Shown one piece after another: positions 24,205-30,930 of a DNA stretch of 30,930 nt. How positions within the stretch are numbered: the first letter of the stretch is position 1; every line of letters begins with the position of its first letter. Made by a program: the position numbers and the translations under genes. Source of the DNA: Alphaproteobacteria bacterium UBA7691 (GTDB lineage: Bacteria > Pseudomonadota > Alphaproteobacteria > Ferrovibrionales > Ferrovibrionaceae); contig DLGP01000002.1 in NCBI GenBank assembly GCA_002482765.1, positions 11,813-42,742 on the forward strand, in the 5' to 3' direction. The notes below the pieces were generated by a model. It worked only from the letters and a program-made list of their open reading frames with translations. It searched no databases and was not told where the DNA came from.

Positions 24205-25287
24205 TTATTGTGCAAACAGCAGCCTGAGCAGCGCAGGGTGGATAAACAGCCGCTCACGCCCAACTTTCTCGTGGGTCAGCACACCGATTTCCTCCAGTTT
24301 ATGCAGATAGGTTGAGGCCGCCTGTCGTTGTGCAATGCCGGCTTCGACCAAGTTAGCTATGCGGCAATAAGGCTGCATGAAAATCAGCTCAACCAGCTCG
24401 CGCGAGTATATTGCTGCCGCGTCACGACGCACCTTTTCCAAGGTTGAATCCAATAAGCTCCGTATCGCCTTGATCTTGGCCGTTGTCCAAACTGCCGTCT
24501 CGGCAACAGCATGCAGCATATAAAGCAACCAGGAATGCCAGTCGCCATCCACACTCACCTTCTGCAAAAGGGCGTAGTAATCTGCCTTGTGTCGAATGAT
24601 GTAGCCGCTCAAATACAGGATCGGCAAATCCAGCAGCCCTTGTTCCACCAGATATAACAAATTCAATACCCTACCGGTTCGGCCATTGCCGTCGGTAAAA
24701 GGGTGTATCGCCTCAAATTGGTAATGCATGACGGCCATGCGGATCAGCGGGTCCAATGTTGCATGGCCATGAATAAAATCTTCCCAATTCGCCAGCTTGC
24801 TCCTGAGCCGGTCTTCGCCTTCTGGCGGGGTATAGATCACCTTGCCAGTTGTGTCGTTCACTAGCGTCGTGCCGGAACCCATACGAATATTCATGTCCAC
24901 GCCCTTGATGGTGGAACATATCTGCACGGCCAAGGTCGTGCAGATTGGGCGCTCCCCAAGGCTGCGAAAACCCTCATAAAGTGCCGTTCGATAGCGCAGC
25001 GCTTCTTTGGTCGCTGGGTCGGTTTTTTTCTCTATATCATTGGCGAAGCGAAACAGACGATCCGCTGTGGTCACGATATTCTCAATCTCCGAACTAGCTT
25101 GTGCCTCCAGCAATGGGATGCTGTTAATCAGCATGGCCTGATTGGGAAGCAGTACTGCCAACGCTTTTAATTCCGCCAAGGCCGCGCGCGCTGTAATACA
25201 GGCTTTCAGGACTGGCCGGCTTTCAAGTTCCATCTGGGGCGGCAACAGGGGTAGGTCGTTGAAGGGCCGGTCGGGCGCAAATGACAT
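24205..25287 (-). CDS. Fic family protein AMP transferase, class II, SoFic-like
   Basis: Fic proteins transfer AMP from ATP to a hydroxyl side chain of a target protein. This 360-residue protein carries the full active-site motif HPFTDGNGRTGR (195-206; His195 catalytic) and an N-terminal inhibitory helix motif SSEIEN (65-70; the (S/T)xxxE(G/N) form with Glu69), so it is class II and autoinhibited. The C-terminal 60 residues form a winged-helix-like domain (RIANLVEAGIAQRQAASTYL, then EEIGVLTHEKVGRERLF). It follows the Shewanella oneidensis protein SoFic closely from memory, including the LLEAQASSEIENIVTT region. The ATG at 25287 has GGAAG upstream; an ATG at 25386 would run through the repeat region. 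Lower GC than neighbours suggests transfer. No antitoxin gene is adjacent. Confidence 0.92.
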   Translation of the reverse strand: MSFAPDRPFNDLPLLPPQMELESRPVLKACITARAALAELKALAVLLPNQAMLINSIPLLEAQASSEIENIVTTADRLFRFANDIEKKTDPATKEALRYRTALYEGFRSLGERPICTTLAVQICSTIKGVDMNIRMGSGTTLVNDTTGKVIYTPPEGEDRLRSKLANWEDFIHGHATLDPLIRMAVMHYQFEAIHPFTDGNGRTGRVLNLLYLVEQGLLDLPILYLSGYIIRHKADYYALLQKVSVDGDWHSWLLYMLHAVAETAVWTTAKIKAIRSLLDSTLEKVRRDAAAIYSRELVELIFMQPYCRIANLVEAGIAQRQAASTYLHKLEEIGVLTHEKVGRERLFIHPALLRLLFAQ

Positions 25288-25307
25288 GTCTATCTTCCGG
25301 GGTTTTA

Positions 25308-25386
25308 TCGACATATTATGCACATGTGTCGCCACAATGGATGTATTCCGGATATATGTCGAATATTTTCCAATCTTTCGACACAT
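25308..25386. promoter_or_regulatory. Inverted-repeat cluster between fic and the PAS gene
   Basis: Four copies of a TGTCG half-site occur in 80 bases: CGACA at 25309-25313, TGTCG at 25327-25331 and 25357-25361, and CGACA at 25379-25383. They form longer pairs: TCGACATAT (25308-25316) with ATATGTCGA (25354-25362), and ATGTGTCG (25324-25331) with CGACACAT (25379-25386). TGTCGAA and TTCGACA flank 13 bases at 25357-25383. The region is AT-rich and lies between divergent genes, so it is probably a multi-site operator. Confidence 0.55.
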
Positions 25387-25460
25387 CTGCGTGCCGCGAT
25401 CTATACAAGCCCGGCAATAATTGGGCCAAAAGCGCGAATATATTCTACTTTAACGAGTTA

Positions 25461-26039
25461 ATGGATGCTTCACCAAATTTTGCTTCACTCTCGCCGCTTT
25501 ACATCAGTACACGGAGCGGACCTCTGCCTGTCCCCATTCAAGAAGATAAGCTGCAACGGGGCGATACGCTCGATGCAAGCCTGTGGCATCCCTTCTGCCG
25601 CCAGCTTTACGACTATTGGCGCGCCCTGCCCCCTGCCGATCCGGCCCTGAATGCATTGCCGGGGCGCGACAAATTTGATCCCATCGCGGTGCGTGGCCTG
25701 CTGCCTTATATCACCATGCTGGATGTGCAGGCGGAACCGCTGCGCTTCAGGCTGCGCCTGGTTGGCACCATGATGACCACCTGGCTGCGCCAGGACCCGA
25801 CCGGCCGCTGGCTGGATGAACTGAGCGGCGACATCGCGAATATGCACGAGCGCCTGGCGTGGGTGGTGCAGCATGGCCAGCCAAGCTGGCGGCACGGCAG
25901 CAAACGCATTGGCCCCGGCCGTGATTATGGCAGCAGCGAAACCCTGGCATTGCCGCTGGCTGGCAATGGTGCGGCGGTAGACCGGCTGCTCTGCATCGGC
26001 ATGGTTTACAATCCCGATGGGCAGCCGGTGCTGCGCTGA
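25461..26039 (+). CDS. PAS domain-containing protein (PAS_5 family)
   Basis: This 192-residue protein has one alphaproteobacterial PAS_5 domain, recognised from LYDYWRALPPADPALNALPGRDKFDP, VRGLLPYITMLDVQAEPLRFRLRLVGTMM and LRQDPTGRWLDEL. The family is usually a stand-alone sensor of unknown ligand. The chosen ATG at 25461 follows ACGAG and begins MDASPNFASL. The same frame is open back to 25281, but that would cover the repeat cluster and has no family similarity. It is divergent from fic and convergent with fumarase, with both stops in one hairpin. Codon use from about 25,560 is like the left-hand genome, so the low-GC patch ends here. Confidence 0.83.
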   Translation: MDASPNFASLSPLYISTRSGPLPVPIQEDKLQRGDTLDASLWHPFCRQLYDYWRALPPADPALNALPGRDKFDPIAVRGLLPYITMLDVQAEPLRFRLRLVGTMMTTWLRQDPTGRWLDELSGDIANMHERLAWVVQHGQPSWRHGSKRIGPGRDYGSSETLALPLAGNGAAVDRLLCIGMVYNPDGQPVLR

Positions 26040-26052
26040 AGTGTGCTTCAGC
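26035..26052. terminator. Hairpin containing both stop codons of the PAS and fumarase genes
   Basis: GCTGAAG (26035-26041), loop TGTG, CTTCAGC (26046-26052) is a perfect 7-bp stem. The PAS stop TGA is in the left arm and the fumarase stop (TCA on the plus strand) in the right arm. No T-run follows either way. It may be a weak bidirectional terminator or end protector. Confidence 0.45.
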
Positions 26053-27706
26053 TCATGCCGGCAAAGAAATCGTTGCCCTTGTCGTCCACCACGATGAAGG
26101 CGGGGAAATTCTCCACCTCAATCTTCCACACCGCTTCCATGCCGAGTTCCGGATATTCCAGCACTTCAACATGTTTGATGTTGTTCTTGGCCAGGATCGC
26201 GGCCGGGCCGCCAATCGAGCCGAGATAGAAGCCGCCATATTGTTTGCAGGCTTCGGTCACCTGCTTGGAGCGGTTGCCCTTGGCCAGGCTGATGAAACCG
26301 CCGCCATGCTGCATCAGCAGCCCGACATAGGAATCCATGCGGCCGGCGGTGGTGGGGCCAAAGGAACCCGAGGCATAACCATCCGGCGTCTTGGCCGGGC
26401 CGGCATAGTAGATCGGGTGGTTCTTGACGTAATCCGGCAGCCCCTCGCCGCGCTCGATCCGCTCGGCCAGCTTGGCATGGGCAAGGTCGCGCGCCACGAT
26501 CAGCGTGCCGCTGAGTGATAGCCGGGTCTTGATCGGATAGCTCGACAGCAGCTTGCGGATTTCGCTCATCGGCTGGTTCAGGTCAACCTGCACCACAGTG
26601 GCCGACAAGGCGTCCGCGCTGGCTTCGGGCAGATACTTGGCCGGATCGGCCTCAAGCTGCTCCAGGAACACGCCATCCTTGGTGATCTTGCCCAGAATCT
26701 GGCGATCCGCCGAGCAGCTCACCGCCATGCCAATCGGCACGCTGGCGCCATGGCGCGGCAGACGGATCACCCGCACGTCATGGCAGAAATATTTGCCGCC
26801 GAATTGCGCGCCGATGCCGTTGTTGCGCGACAATTCGAGCACCGTGCGCTCCATCTCCAGGTCGCGGAAGGCATGGCCGCCGGGGCTGCCTTCGGTCGGC
26901 AGATTGTCGAGATAGCGCGCCGAAGCCAGCTTGGCGGTTTTCAGATTATGTTCCGCCGACAGGCCGCCAATGACAATTGCCAGGTGATAGGGCGGGCAGG
27001 CTGCCGTGCCGAGGGTCTTGATCTGGGTATCGAGAAACTTGACCAGATTCTCGCCACGCAGAACCGCCGGAGTCTGCTGGTAGAGGAAAGTCTTGTTGGC
27101 CGAGCCGCCGCCCTTGGCCATGAACAGGAACTTGTACTCCGGCACCCCGTGCGAGGGCGTGGAGTAGAGGTCGATCTGCGCCGGCAGGTTGCTGCCGGTG
27201 TTCTTCTCCTCGTACGTCGTCAGCGGCGCGAGCTGGGAGTAGCGCAGGTTGAGCTTGGTGTAGGCGTCGTAGACGCCCCGCGAGATCGCCTCGCCGTCGT
27301 CCGCGCCGGTCAGCACGCCCTCGGACTTCTTGCCCATCACGATCGCGGTGCCGGTGTCCTGGCACATTGGCAGCACGCCACCGGCGGCGATGTTGGCGTT
27401 CTTCAGAAAATCGAAGGCGACGAACTTGTCGTTGTCACTGGCTTCCTTGTCGTCGAGGATATTGCGGAGCTGCTTGAGATGGCCCGGGCGCAGATAGTGA
27501 TTGATCTCGCCGAAGGCGGCCTCGCTCAACGCTTTCAGCGCCTCGCGCGACACCACCAGCATGTCCTTGCCGAGCACCTTCTCGACCTTCACGCCCTCGC
27601 TGGACACCTTCTTGTAGGACGTCTCGTCCTTGCCGAGCGGGAACAGCGGCGTGTGCGTGTAGGGCGGCACGGGCTTCTGGTCGGGGATCGCGGTCGGTGC
27701 ATTCAT
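26048..27706 (-). CDS. Class I fumarate hydratase (Fe-S dependent), mosaic composition
   Basis: This 552-residue enzyme interconverts fumarate and malate in the TCA cycle using an oxygen-sensitive [4Fe-4S] cluster. The cluster ligands expected in the family are present: Cys115 in LPMCQDTGTA, Cys237 in GTAACPPYHLAIVIGG and Cys331 in VSCSADRQ. FLFMAKGGGSANKTFLYQ (193-210), GAQFGGKYFCHDVRVIRLPRHG and SFGPTTAGRMDSYV are also conserved, and length is normal. Codon use is not uniform. By hand count, third positions are A or T in 13 of the first 113 codons, in none of codons 114-205, and in 19 of the next 64. Tyr codons are 9 TAC to 1 TAT before residue 210 and 2 TAC to 11 TAT after. The gene looks stitched from two or three lineages, although the frame is intact. 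Confidence 0.93.
   Translation of the reverse strand: MNAPTAIPDQKPVPPYTHTPLFPLGKDETSYKKVSSEGVKVEKVLGKDMLVVSREALKALSEAAFGEINHYLRPGHLKQLRNILDDKEASDNDKFVAFDFLKNANIAAGGVLPMCQDTGTAIVMGKKSEGVLTGADDGEAISRGVYDAYTKLNLRYSQLAPLTTYEEKNTGSNLPAQIDLYSTPSHGVPEYKFLFMAKGGGSANKTFLYQQTPAVLRGENLVKFLDTQIKTLGTAACPPYHLAIVIGGLSAEHNLKTAKLASARYLDNLPTEGSPGGHAFRDLEMERTVLELSRNNGIGAQFGGKYFCHDVRVIRLPRHGASVPIGMAVSCSADRQILGKITKDGVFLEQLEADPAKYLPEASADALSATVVQVDLNQPMSEIRKLLSSYPIKTRLSLSGTLIVARDLAHAKLAERIERGEGLPDYVKNHPIYYAGPAKTPDGYASGSFGPTTAGRMDSYVGLLMQHGGGFISLAKGNRSKQVTEACKQYGGFYLGSIGGPAAILAKNNIKHVEVLEYPELGMEAVWKIEVENFPAFIVVDDKGNDFFAGMS
26990..27367. other. Composition junctions inside the fumarase gene
   Basis: Two changes in third-base composition fall at about 27,367 (beside the conserved MCQDTGTA motif) and between 27,091 and 26,990 (beside the GGGSANK and GTAACPPYH motifs). 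Between them, 92 consecutive codons (27,092-27,367) all end in G or C. Conserved motifs are where homologous recombination or a false assembly join would occur. Confidence 0.7.
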
Positions 27707-27866
27707 CGGAACAGCCTCTCGGGAACGGGATTTGCGCCCTCTTTAAGCCCATTTTTCGCACTTTTGAAGGGTTCAAAAGTATCCCGGAAGCATGCATTTG
27801 GCCGGGATTGCCGCCCCTTGCCTATCCGGACGCGACCGGCTTCATTGAAACGGGGAGAATTCGGGA

Positions 27867-28331
27867 ATGAAAAGACAGCATGTGCCGGCCGTGATCGCGG
27901 CCGCTGTTGCGATGGCGATGACCGCGACGACAGCGCGCGCCGACCGTTGCGACGATCTTGCAGCGCAGGTGGCAAATCAGATCGGCGGCATGAAAGTGGG
28001 AAGGGTCGTTGCGAACACCGTCGCGCTGTCGCATCCGGCGGTGCGCACGATGCATCTCGGCTGCCGCAGCCGCACCGTCACCAACCAGATCGAGGCGTCG
28101 GCCGAAGGCAAGAGACCCTCTGCCGCGTTCTATGACGCCACCGCCGGCGCGGCCGCGCTGGTGTTCACCATCCCGAAGAAGGATACGCTGAGCGGCATCA
28201 TACGTTGCGTCAAACGAATCGGCCTGCTGCGCGGCCATGATATCAAGACGCGCTACAGGCGGCTCAACATCCATTGCACGCGCTCCAAGACGGTCACCAC
28301 CGTCACGATCTCGCGCAACAGCGACGAATGA
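27867..28331 (+). CDS. Small secreted protein of unknown function
   Basis: This 154-residue protein begins with a clear Sec signal peptide (KRQHVPAVIAAAVAMAMTATTARA, cleavage after ARA near residue 25) and is otherwise soluble. The mature part has four cysteines (in DRCDDL, LGCRS, IRCVKR and IHCTRS), which could form two disulfides in the periplasm. It is basic, ending in TVTTVTISRNSDE. I do not recognise a named domain; the style resembles hypothetical exported proteins of Bradyrhizobium. The ATG at 27867 follows GGGAGAATTCGGG. It is divergent from fumarase across 160 bases. Confidence 0.75.
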   Translation: MKRQHVPAVIAAAVAMAMTATTARADRCDDLAAQVANQIGGMKVGRVVANTVALSHPAVRTMHLGCRSRTVTNQIEASAEGKRPSAAFYDATAGAAALVFTIPKKDTLSGIIRCVKRIGLLRGHDIKTRYRRLNIHCTRSKTVTTVTISRNSDE

Positions 28332-28446
28332 GGAACGCGGCGTCGCGCGATCGTTCGCATTTTAACGACCGGCTTGAGCTTTCATGAAGACCGTGCGCGC
28401 ATGATGCCGGCGTTGTTCCCGGCAACGTCGCGAAGGATCATTCTCC

Positions 28447-28614
28447 ATGAGTATCGCCAGCGTTGGCGCTTCGAGCCCATTGCCCGCGCCCGAAACCTCG
28501 AGCCCGAACGGCAAGCCGCACACCGCCGACGCGCGGGATCGCACCGAGCAGCAGCAACCGCCGCGCGCGCCGCTGCCGCCGGGACAGGGCACGCGGATCG
28601 ACCTGCTGGTTTAA
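28447..28614 (+). CDS. Small hypothetical protein (55 residues)
   Basis: This short frame encodes a proline-rich, polar peptide that starts MSIASVGASSPLPAPETSSP and ends PPGQGTRIDLLV. It has no signal peptide, membrane segment or cysteine, and is probably disordered. An AAGGA lies about ten bases before the ATG. The ending resembles short proteins I recall from Bradyrhizobium genomes. A competing frame on the same strand (28374-28628) is arginine-rich and looks like a shadow. Function unknown. Confidence 0.6.
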   Translation: MSIASVGASSPLPAPETSSPNGKPHTADARDRTEQQQPPRAPLPPGQGTRIDLLV

Positions 28615-28713
28615 GAGGACTTGCCTGAAAGTTCGTGACGCGATCTGGCGCGGCTTGCCTGGCAAGTCAAAGCCGCCGCCAACGCGCGCCAGAAAACGCG
28701 GCGGTTGAACGCG

Positions 28714-28980
28714 CTATCGCGCGAACGGAATCAGATGGTGATACTGCTTCGGCACCGAGGAGCGGTAACGCTTGGGCACGGTTCCGCTGTCGATCGAACT
28801 GTCGATTTCCTTCTGCCGGGCCGTTCTGGCGGACTTCTTCTTTTTGGCCTGCACTTGTACGAGATCGCTTGAGCCTGTGCCTGTGTGCAGACCAGCGACC
28901 GGCATTGCGGCCGCGGCCGGCAGCGATCCTGCCAGGGCGACGAGAGCGGCGGAAGTCAGGATGGCCGTCCAGCGAAACAT
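28714..28980 (-). CDS. Small secreted basic protein of unknown function
   Basis: This 88-residue protein has a signal peptide (FRWTAILTSAALVALAGSLPAAAA, cleavage near residue 25) and a short mature part rich in lysine (VQAKKKKSARTARQ), ending in DSGTVPKRYRSSVPKQYHHL and IPFAR. The VPKRYRSSVPKQY ending is a pattern I recall in small exported proteins of Bradyrhizobium. The ATG at 28980 has AAGGAG upstream, better than an earlier start at 29007. No known domain or function. Confidence 0.7.
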   Translation of the reverse strand: MFRWTAILTSAALVALAGSLPAAAAMPVAGLHTGTGSSDLVQVQAKKKKSARTARQKEIDSSIDSGTVPKRYRSSVPKQYHHLIPFAR

Positions 28981-29078
28981 GTAACGCTCCTTAATGATTT
29001 GATTCAATGTTTGGATCAGGAAAATGCAGGATCGAAAAACGGTCTTCGTGATTCAAGCGTAGTCCGGCAAATCCCGCA

Positions 29079-29101
29079 AGAGCCGGCGGCAAGCCGGCCC
29101 T
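29079..29101 (-). terminator. GC-rich hairpin downstream of the lectin-like gene
   Basis: Nine paired positions (one G-T wobble) around a 5-base loop, centred on GCCGGC at 29082-29087 and 29093-29098, begin 21 bases past the stop of the lectin-like gene. No T-run follows, so termination is uncertain. Confidence 0.35.
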
Positions 29102-29122
29102 CCCGGAACACACGGAGCGGCG

Positions 29123-29812
29123 TTAGTTCGCCGCGAAGCAGTACAGCAAGCCGTCGCCGCCGGTCGAACGCAGGTCCGCCTGCGAACAGCCACCGTCGGG
29201 TCCGCGCGAGGGGTGCGACATATTCCACGACTTCGCCGGTGGCTCCTCGTTCAGCCCCATGCGGTCGGAATGGCCGACCATGGCCGCACCCTGCGTGCTG
29301 CTTGTCCAGTTCTTGCAGGTGCGGTCTTCGCCCGCCGCGAAGGCGGTGCCGTCGGCCTGCGACCCGGTCAGGATATCGTGACGGTTCGGCTTGTCGCCAC
29401 GGCCGTTGATGATCTCGCCCTTCTCACTCAACGCGGTCTGCTTGGTGAGATTGTTGCCAGCGCCATGAAGGTCGGCAACGTCCTTGGCAATCACCTCGCC
29501 CTTGGCGTTCTGCCACGGCCCCTTGCCAATGCGATCCCTGGCATTGACCGCCGGCTTGCCGTCCTCCGCCTGGGTCGACAGATAGGCACGCCAGGTCTTG
29601 GCCCCGGCACCGGCCGCCTGTGCCAGTTGCTGGCACCAGTTGTCCGCACCGGCGAGGCCACCGAGATTGCCCCCGTTACCGATGCCCGTGCTGGTGATGA
29701 AGAAGGTGGTGTTGGCGTTTTGGGCCTGAGCCGGCAATGCCGCGACTGACAACGCCAGCGCAGCCGCCACGCAACCACCCGTTCGCCATACTTTGATGAA
29801 AGTCACTGACAT
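29123..29812 (-). CDS. Secreted lectin-like protein (C-type-lectin/endostatin-like fold)
   Basis: This 229-residue exported protein has a signal peptide (CVAAALALSVAALPAQAQ, cleavage after AQA) and one compact domain. The domain starts TFFITSTGIGNGGNLGGLAG and ADNWCQQLAQAAG, continues with KTWRAYLSTQ, ARDRIGKGPWQNAKG, DILTGSQADGTAFAAGEDRTCKNWTSS and ends WNMSHPSRGPDGGC and GDGLLYCFAAN. Four cysteines in the mature part could make two disulfides. The W-x-A-Y-L-S, D-G-T, C-x-x-W and final Y-C-F pattern suggests a C-type-lectin-like fold; homologues in Bradyrhizobium are, as I recall, annotated as lectins. Carbohydrate binding is not shown. The ATG at 29812 has GGGGAG upstream; the frame extends to 29992 but lacks support there. 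Confidence 0.75.
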   Translation of the reverse strand: MSVTFIKVWRTGGCVAAALALSVAALPAQAQNANTTFFITSTGIGNGGNLGGLAGADNWCQQLAQAAGAGAKTWRAYLSTQAEDGKPAVNARDRIGKGPWQNAKGEVIAKDVADLHGAGNNLTKQTALSEKGEIINGRGDKPNRHDILTGSQADGTAFAAGEDRTCKNWTSSTQGAAMVGHSDRMGLNEEPPAKSWNMSHPSRGPDGGCSQADLRSTGGDGLLYCFAAN

Positions 29813-29938
29813 CGATCTCCCCGTTTTGGTTGATTGAAGGCGCCTGATTGGCACGGCCGGCATGGGCCGGTCCGAAGGACTGTAAACCCCTTGCCGCGAC
29901 AAATATTCCAACCGAACCGCCACGCGTCGACTGAAACG

Positions 29939-29974
29939 AAAAAGGGGCGTTGCGGCACTCGCCACAACGCCCCT
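29939..29974 (-). terminator. Rho-independent terminator of the Tim44-domain gene
   Basis: On the minus strand a 14-bp stem (29943-29956 with 29961-29974, one G-T wobble) with a 4-base loop is followed by a run of five T. It begins 25 bases after the stop of the Tim44-domain gene and points in its direction. Confidence 0.9.
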
Positions 29975-29998
29975 CCGCTTAAATGGTTGCACGCCGTA

Positions 29999-30930
29999 TC
30001 AGGTCTGCTGGATCGCGCTCAGCTCCCAGCCCTCGCCCGGACGGCGGGAGAACGTCCACACCTCGGTCGCTTCAACAGGGGTGTCGCTGCCATCAACGAC
30101 CTTGCCGCTGGCGCGGTCGACGGTCTTGTCGACGAAGCTGAAGCGCATCGCCACCGTCGCGTAGTCGGTGACGCCTTCGCGCCATGCTTCCGCGAGGTCG
30201 CCCTGCAACAGCTTGACGTCGGTGGTCTTGTTGAGCACGCCCTGCTGCTTATTGGCGGTGAGGTCATCGGTGAAGTAGGAGACCATTTCGGGCGTGGCCA
30301 GCTTGTGGAGCTTCTCGACATCCTCGTTGGACCACGCGGCCTGGACGTCACCGAGCAACCGCTCGAACGCCTCGTAGTCGTCCGGCTTGATCTCCAGCGG
30401 AGCGGAAGCCGCCGCGCCGCCACCAAGGCCAAAGCCACCGCCGGCCGCGCCGGCACCAGCACCAAGACCGCCACCGAGCATGCTACGCAGGTTGGTCTGC
30501 GGGCCACCGGCGGAGGGCGCGGGACCGTTCGGAGCGCCTTCATAGGCAGCCGCATTCGCATTGCGGCGACGCCACCACGACATCGCGAACCGCACCACCA
30601 TCACGATGATGACGATCTGCAGCAGCAGGCCGAAGAACGACGACAGGCTGCCAAGGCCGCTGAACAGACCGCCACCGAACAACATACCGAGCAAACCTGC
30701 GCCCAGCAGACCGGCCATCAGGCCGCCCATCATGCCCATGCCGGGACGCGCCGCAGCGCCCGCCGCCGGCGCGCCGCGCGGTGCGGTGGTGCCAGGCTGC
30801 GTCATGGTGCGGTTGAATGGCTGCGCCGCATTCGGCGCGGTGGTGGTGGTCGCCGGCGCGGAGAAGGTCCGCGAGCCGCGCGAGCCGACGCTGCCGCCAC
30901 GGCCGGCGCGGGCGTCCGCCGCCGAGACCG
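29999..30930 (-). CDS. Tim44-like domain membrane protein, N-terminus cut by window edge
   Basis: About 310 C-terminal residues are visible, and the frame stays open to the right edge, so the true start lies outside the window. The order is a Gly/Ser/Arg-rich region (ARAGRGGSVGSRGSRTF), a Pro/Thr/Asn linker, a glycine-rich hydrophobic stretch (GMMGGLMAGLLGAGLLGMLF), a second hydrophobic helix (FGLLLQIVIIVMVVRFAMSWW), a Gly/Ala linker, and a C-terminal Tim44 domain (DDYEAFERLLGDVQAAWS, then KLATPEMVSYFTDDL and VEATEVWTFSRRPGEGWELSAIQQ). Bacterial relatives are inner-membrane or periplasmic proteins of unsettled function. An ATG at 30805 is internal and not the likely start. A strong terminator follows the gene. 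Confidence 0.9.
   Translation of the reverse strand, partial: VSAADARAGRGGSVGSRGSRTFSAPATTTTAPNAAQPFNRTMTQPGTTAPRGAPAAGAAARPGMGMMGGLMAGLLGAGLLGMLFGGGLFSGLGSLSSFFGLLLQIVIIVMVVRFAMSWWRRRNANAAAYEGAPNGPAPSAGGPQTNLRSMLGGGLGAGAGAAGGGFGLGGGAAASAPLEIKPDDYEAFERLLGDVQAAWSNEDVEKLHKLATPEMVSYFTDDLTANKQQGVLNKTTDVKLLQGDLAEAWREGVTDYATVAMRFSFVDKTVDRASGKVVDGSDTPVEATEVWTFSRRPGEGWELSAIQQT

Noticed and set aside
24205..25287. fic as part of a toxin-antitoxin pair
   Set aside because: The inhibitory motif is within the protein itself (class II) and no small antitoxin gene with the motif lies next to it.
26750..28135. 461-codon open frame on the plus strand opposite fumarase
   Set aside because: Antisense shadow of fumarase that also crosses into the next gene in the wrong frame.
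28374..28628. 84-codon arginine-rich frame overlapping the 55-residue gene
   Set aside because: Strongly biased composition, no ribosome-binding site and overlap with a better-supported short gene.

Overview
The window reads as a GC-rich alphaproteobacterial chromosome from 1 to about 27,090. Gene families, Shine-Dalgarno usage, tightly packed operons and codon style are consistent over this stretch and would suit a Rhodospirillales-like lineage. From about 27,090 to the right edge, the proteins and codon use resemble Bradyrhizobium/Nitrobacteraceae instead. The change falls inside one gene, a class I fumarase that stays in frame but shows three composition zones. That makes a recombinant gene or an assembly chimera likely, and gene order across 27,090-27,370 should not be taken at face value. 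No tRNA, rRNA, CRISPR array, insertion sequence or prophage gene was seen, and no gene-free stretch exceeds 300 bases.

Layout of the left part. At 1-2,175 (minus) a nitronate monooxygenase-like gene precedes propionyl-CoA synthetase prpE, which is cut by the left edge. At 2,310-3,275 (plus) is a membrane-anchored alpha/beta hydrolase. At 3,272-9,441 (minus) a five-gene unit runs ABC ATPase, ABC permease, xdhA, xdhB, xdhC: a purine-oxidation operon with a NitT/TauT-type importer but no substrate-binding protein. At 9,671-10,990 (plus) is a stand-alone Y-family DNA polymerase. At 11,000-13,527 (minus) a PAS-PAS-GGDEF diguanylate cyclase is translationally coupled to a DUF2336 protein. At 13,613-15,252 (plus) are a HAD pyrimidine 5'-nucleotidase-like gene and dapD of lysine biosynthesis. 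At 15,354-17,633 are a single-domain response regulator with an arginine-rich tail, then a TetR repressor divergent from a DMT-family exporter. At 17,618-24,201 a PhzS-like flavin monooxygenase is divergent from a MarR regulator, followed by a complete Liv-type ABC importer (binding protein, two permeases, two ATPases). At 24,205-26,039 a lower-GC Fic AMP transferase of the SoFic type is divergent from a PAS_5 protein across an inverted-repeat-rich region.

The right part holds the fumarase (26,048-27,706, minus), a small secreted protein, a 55-residue protein, another small secreted basic protein, a secreted lectin-like protein and a Tim44-domain membrane protein that runs off the right edge.

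The best candidates for further attention are the mosaic fumarase, the MarR/monooxygenase/Liv module with a clear operator, the Fic/PAS divergent region with four copies of a TGTCG half-site, and hairpins that bury both stop codons of convergent gene pairs. I did not find a clearly new multi-gene system.
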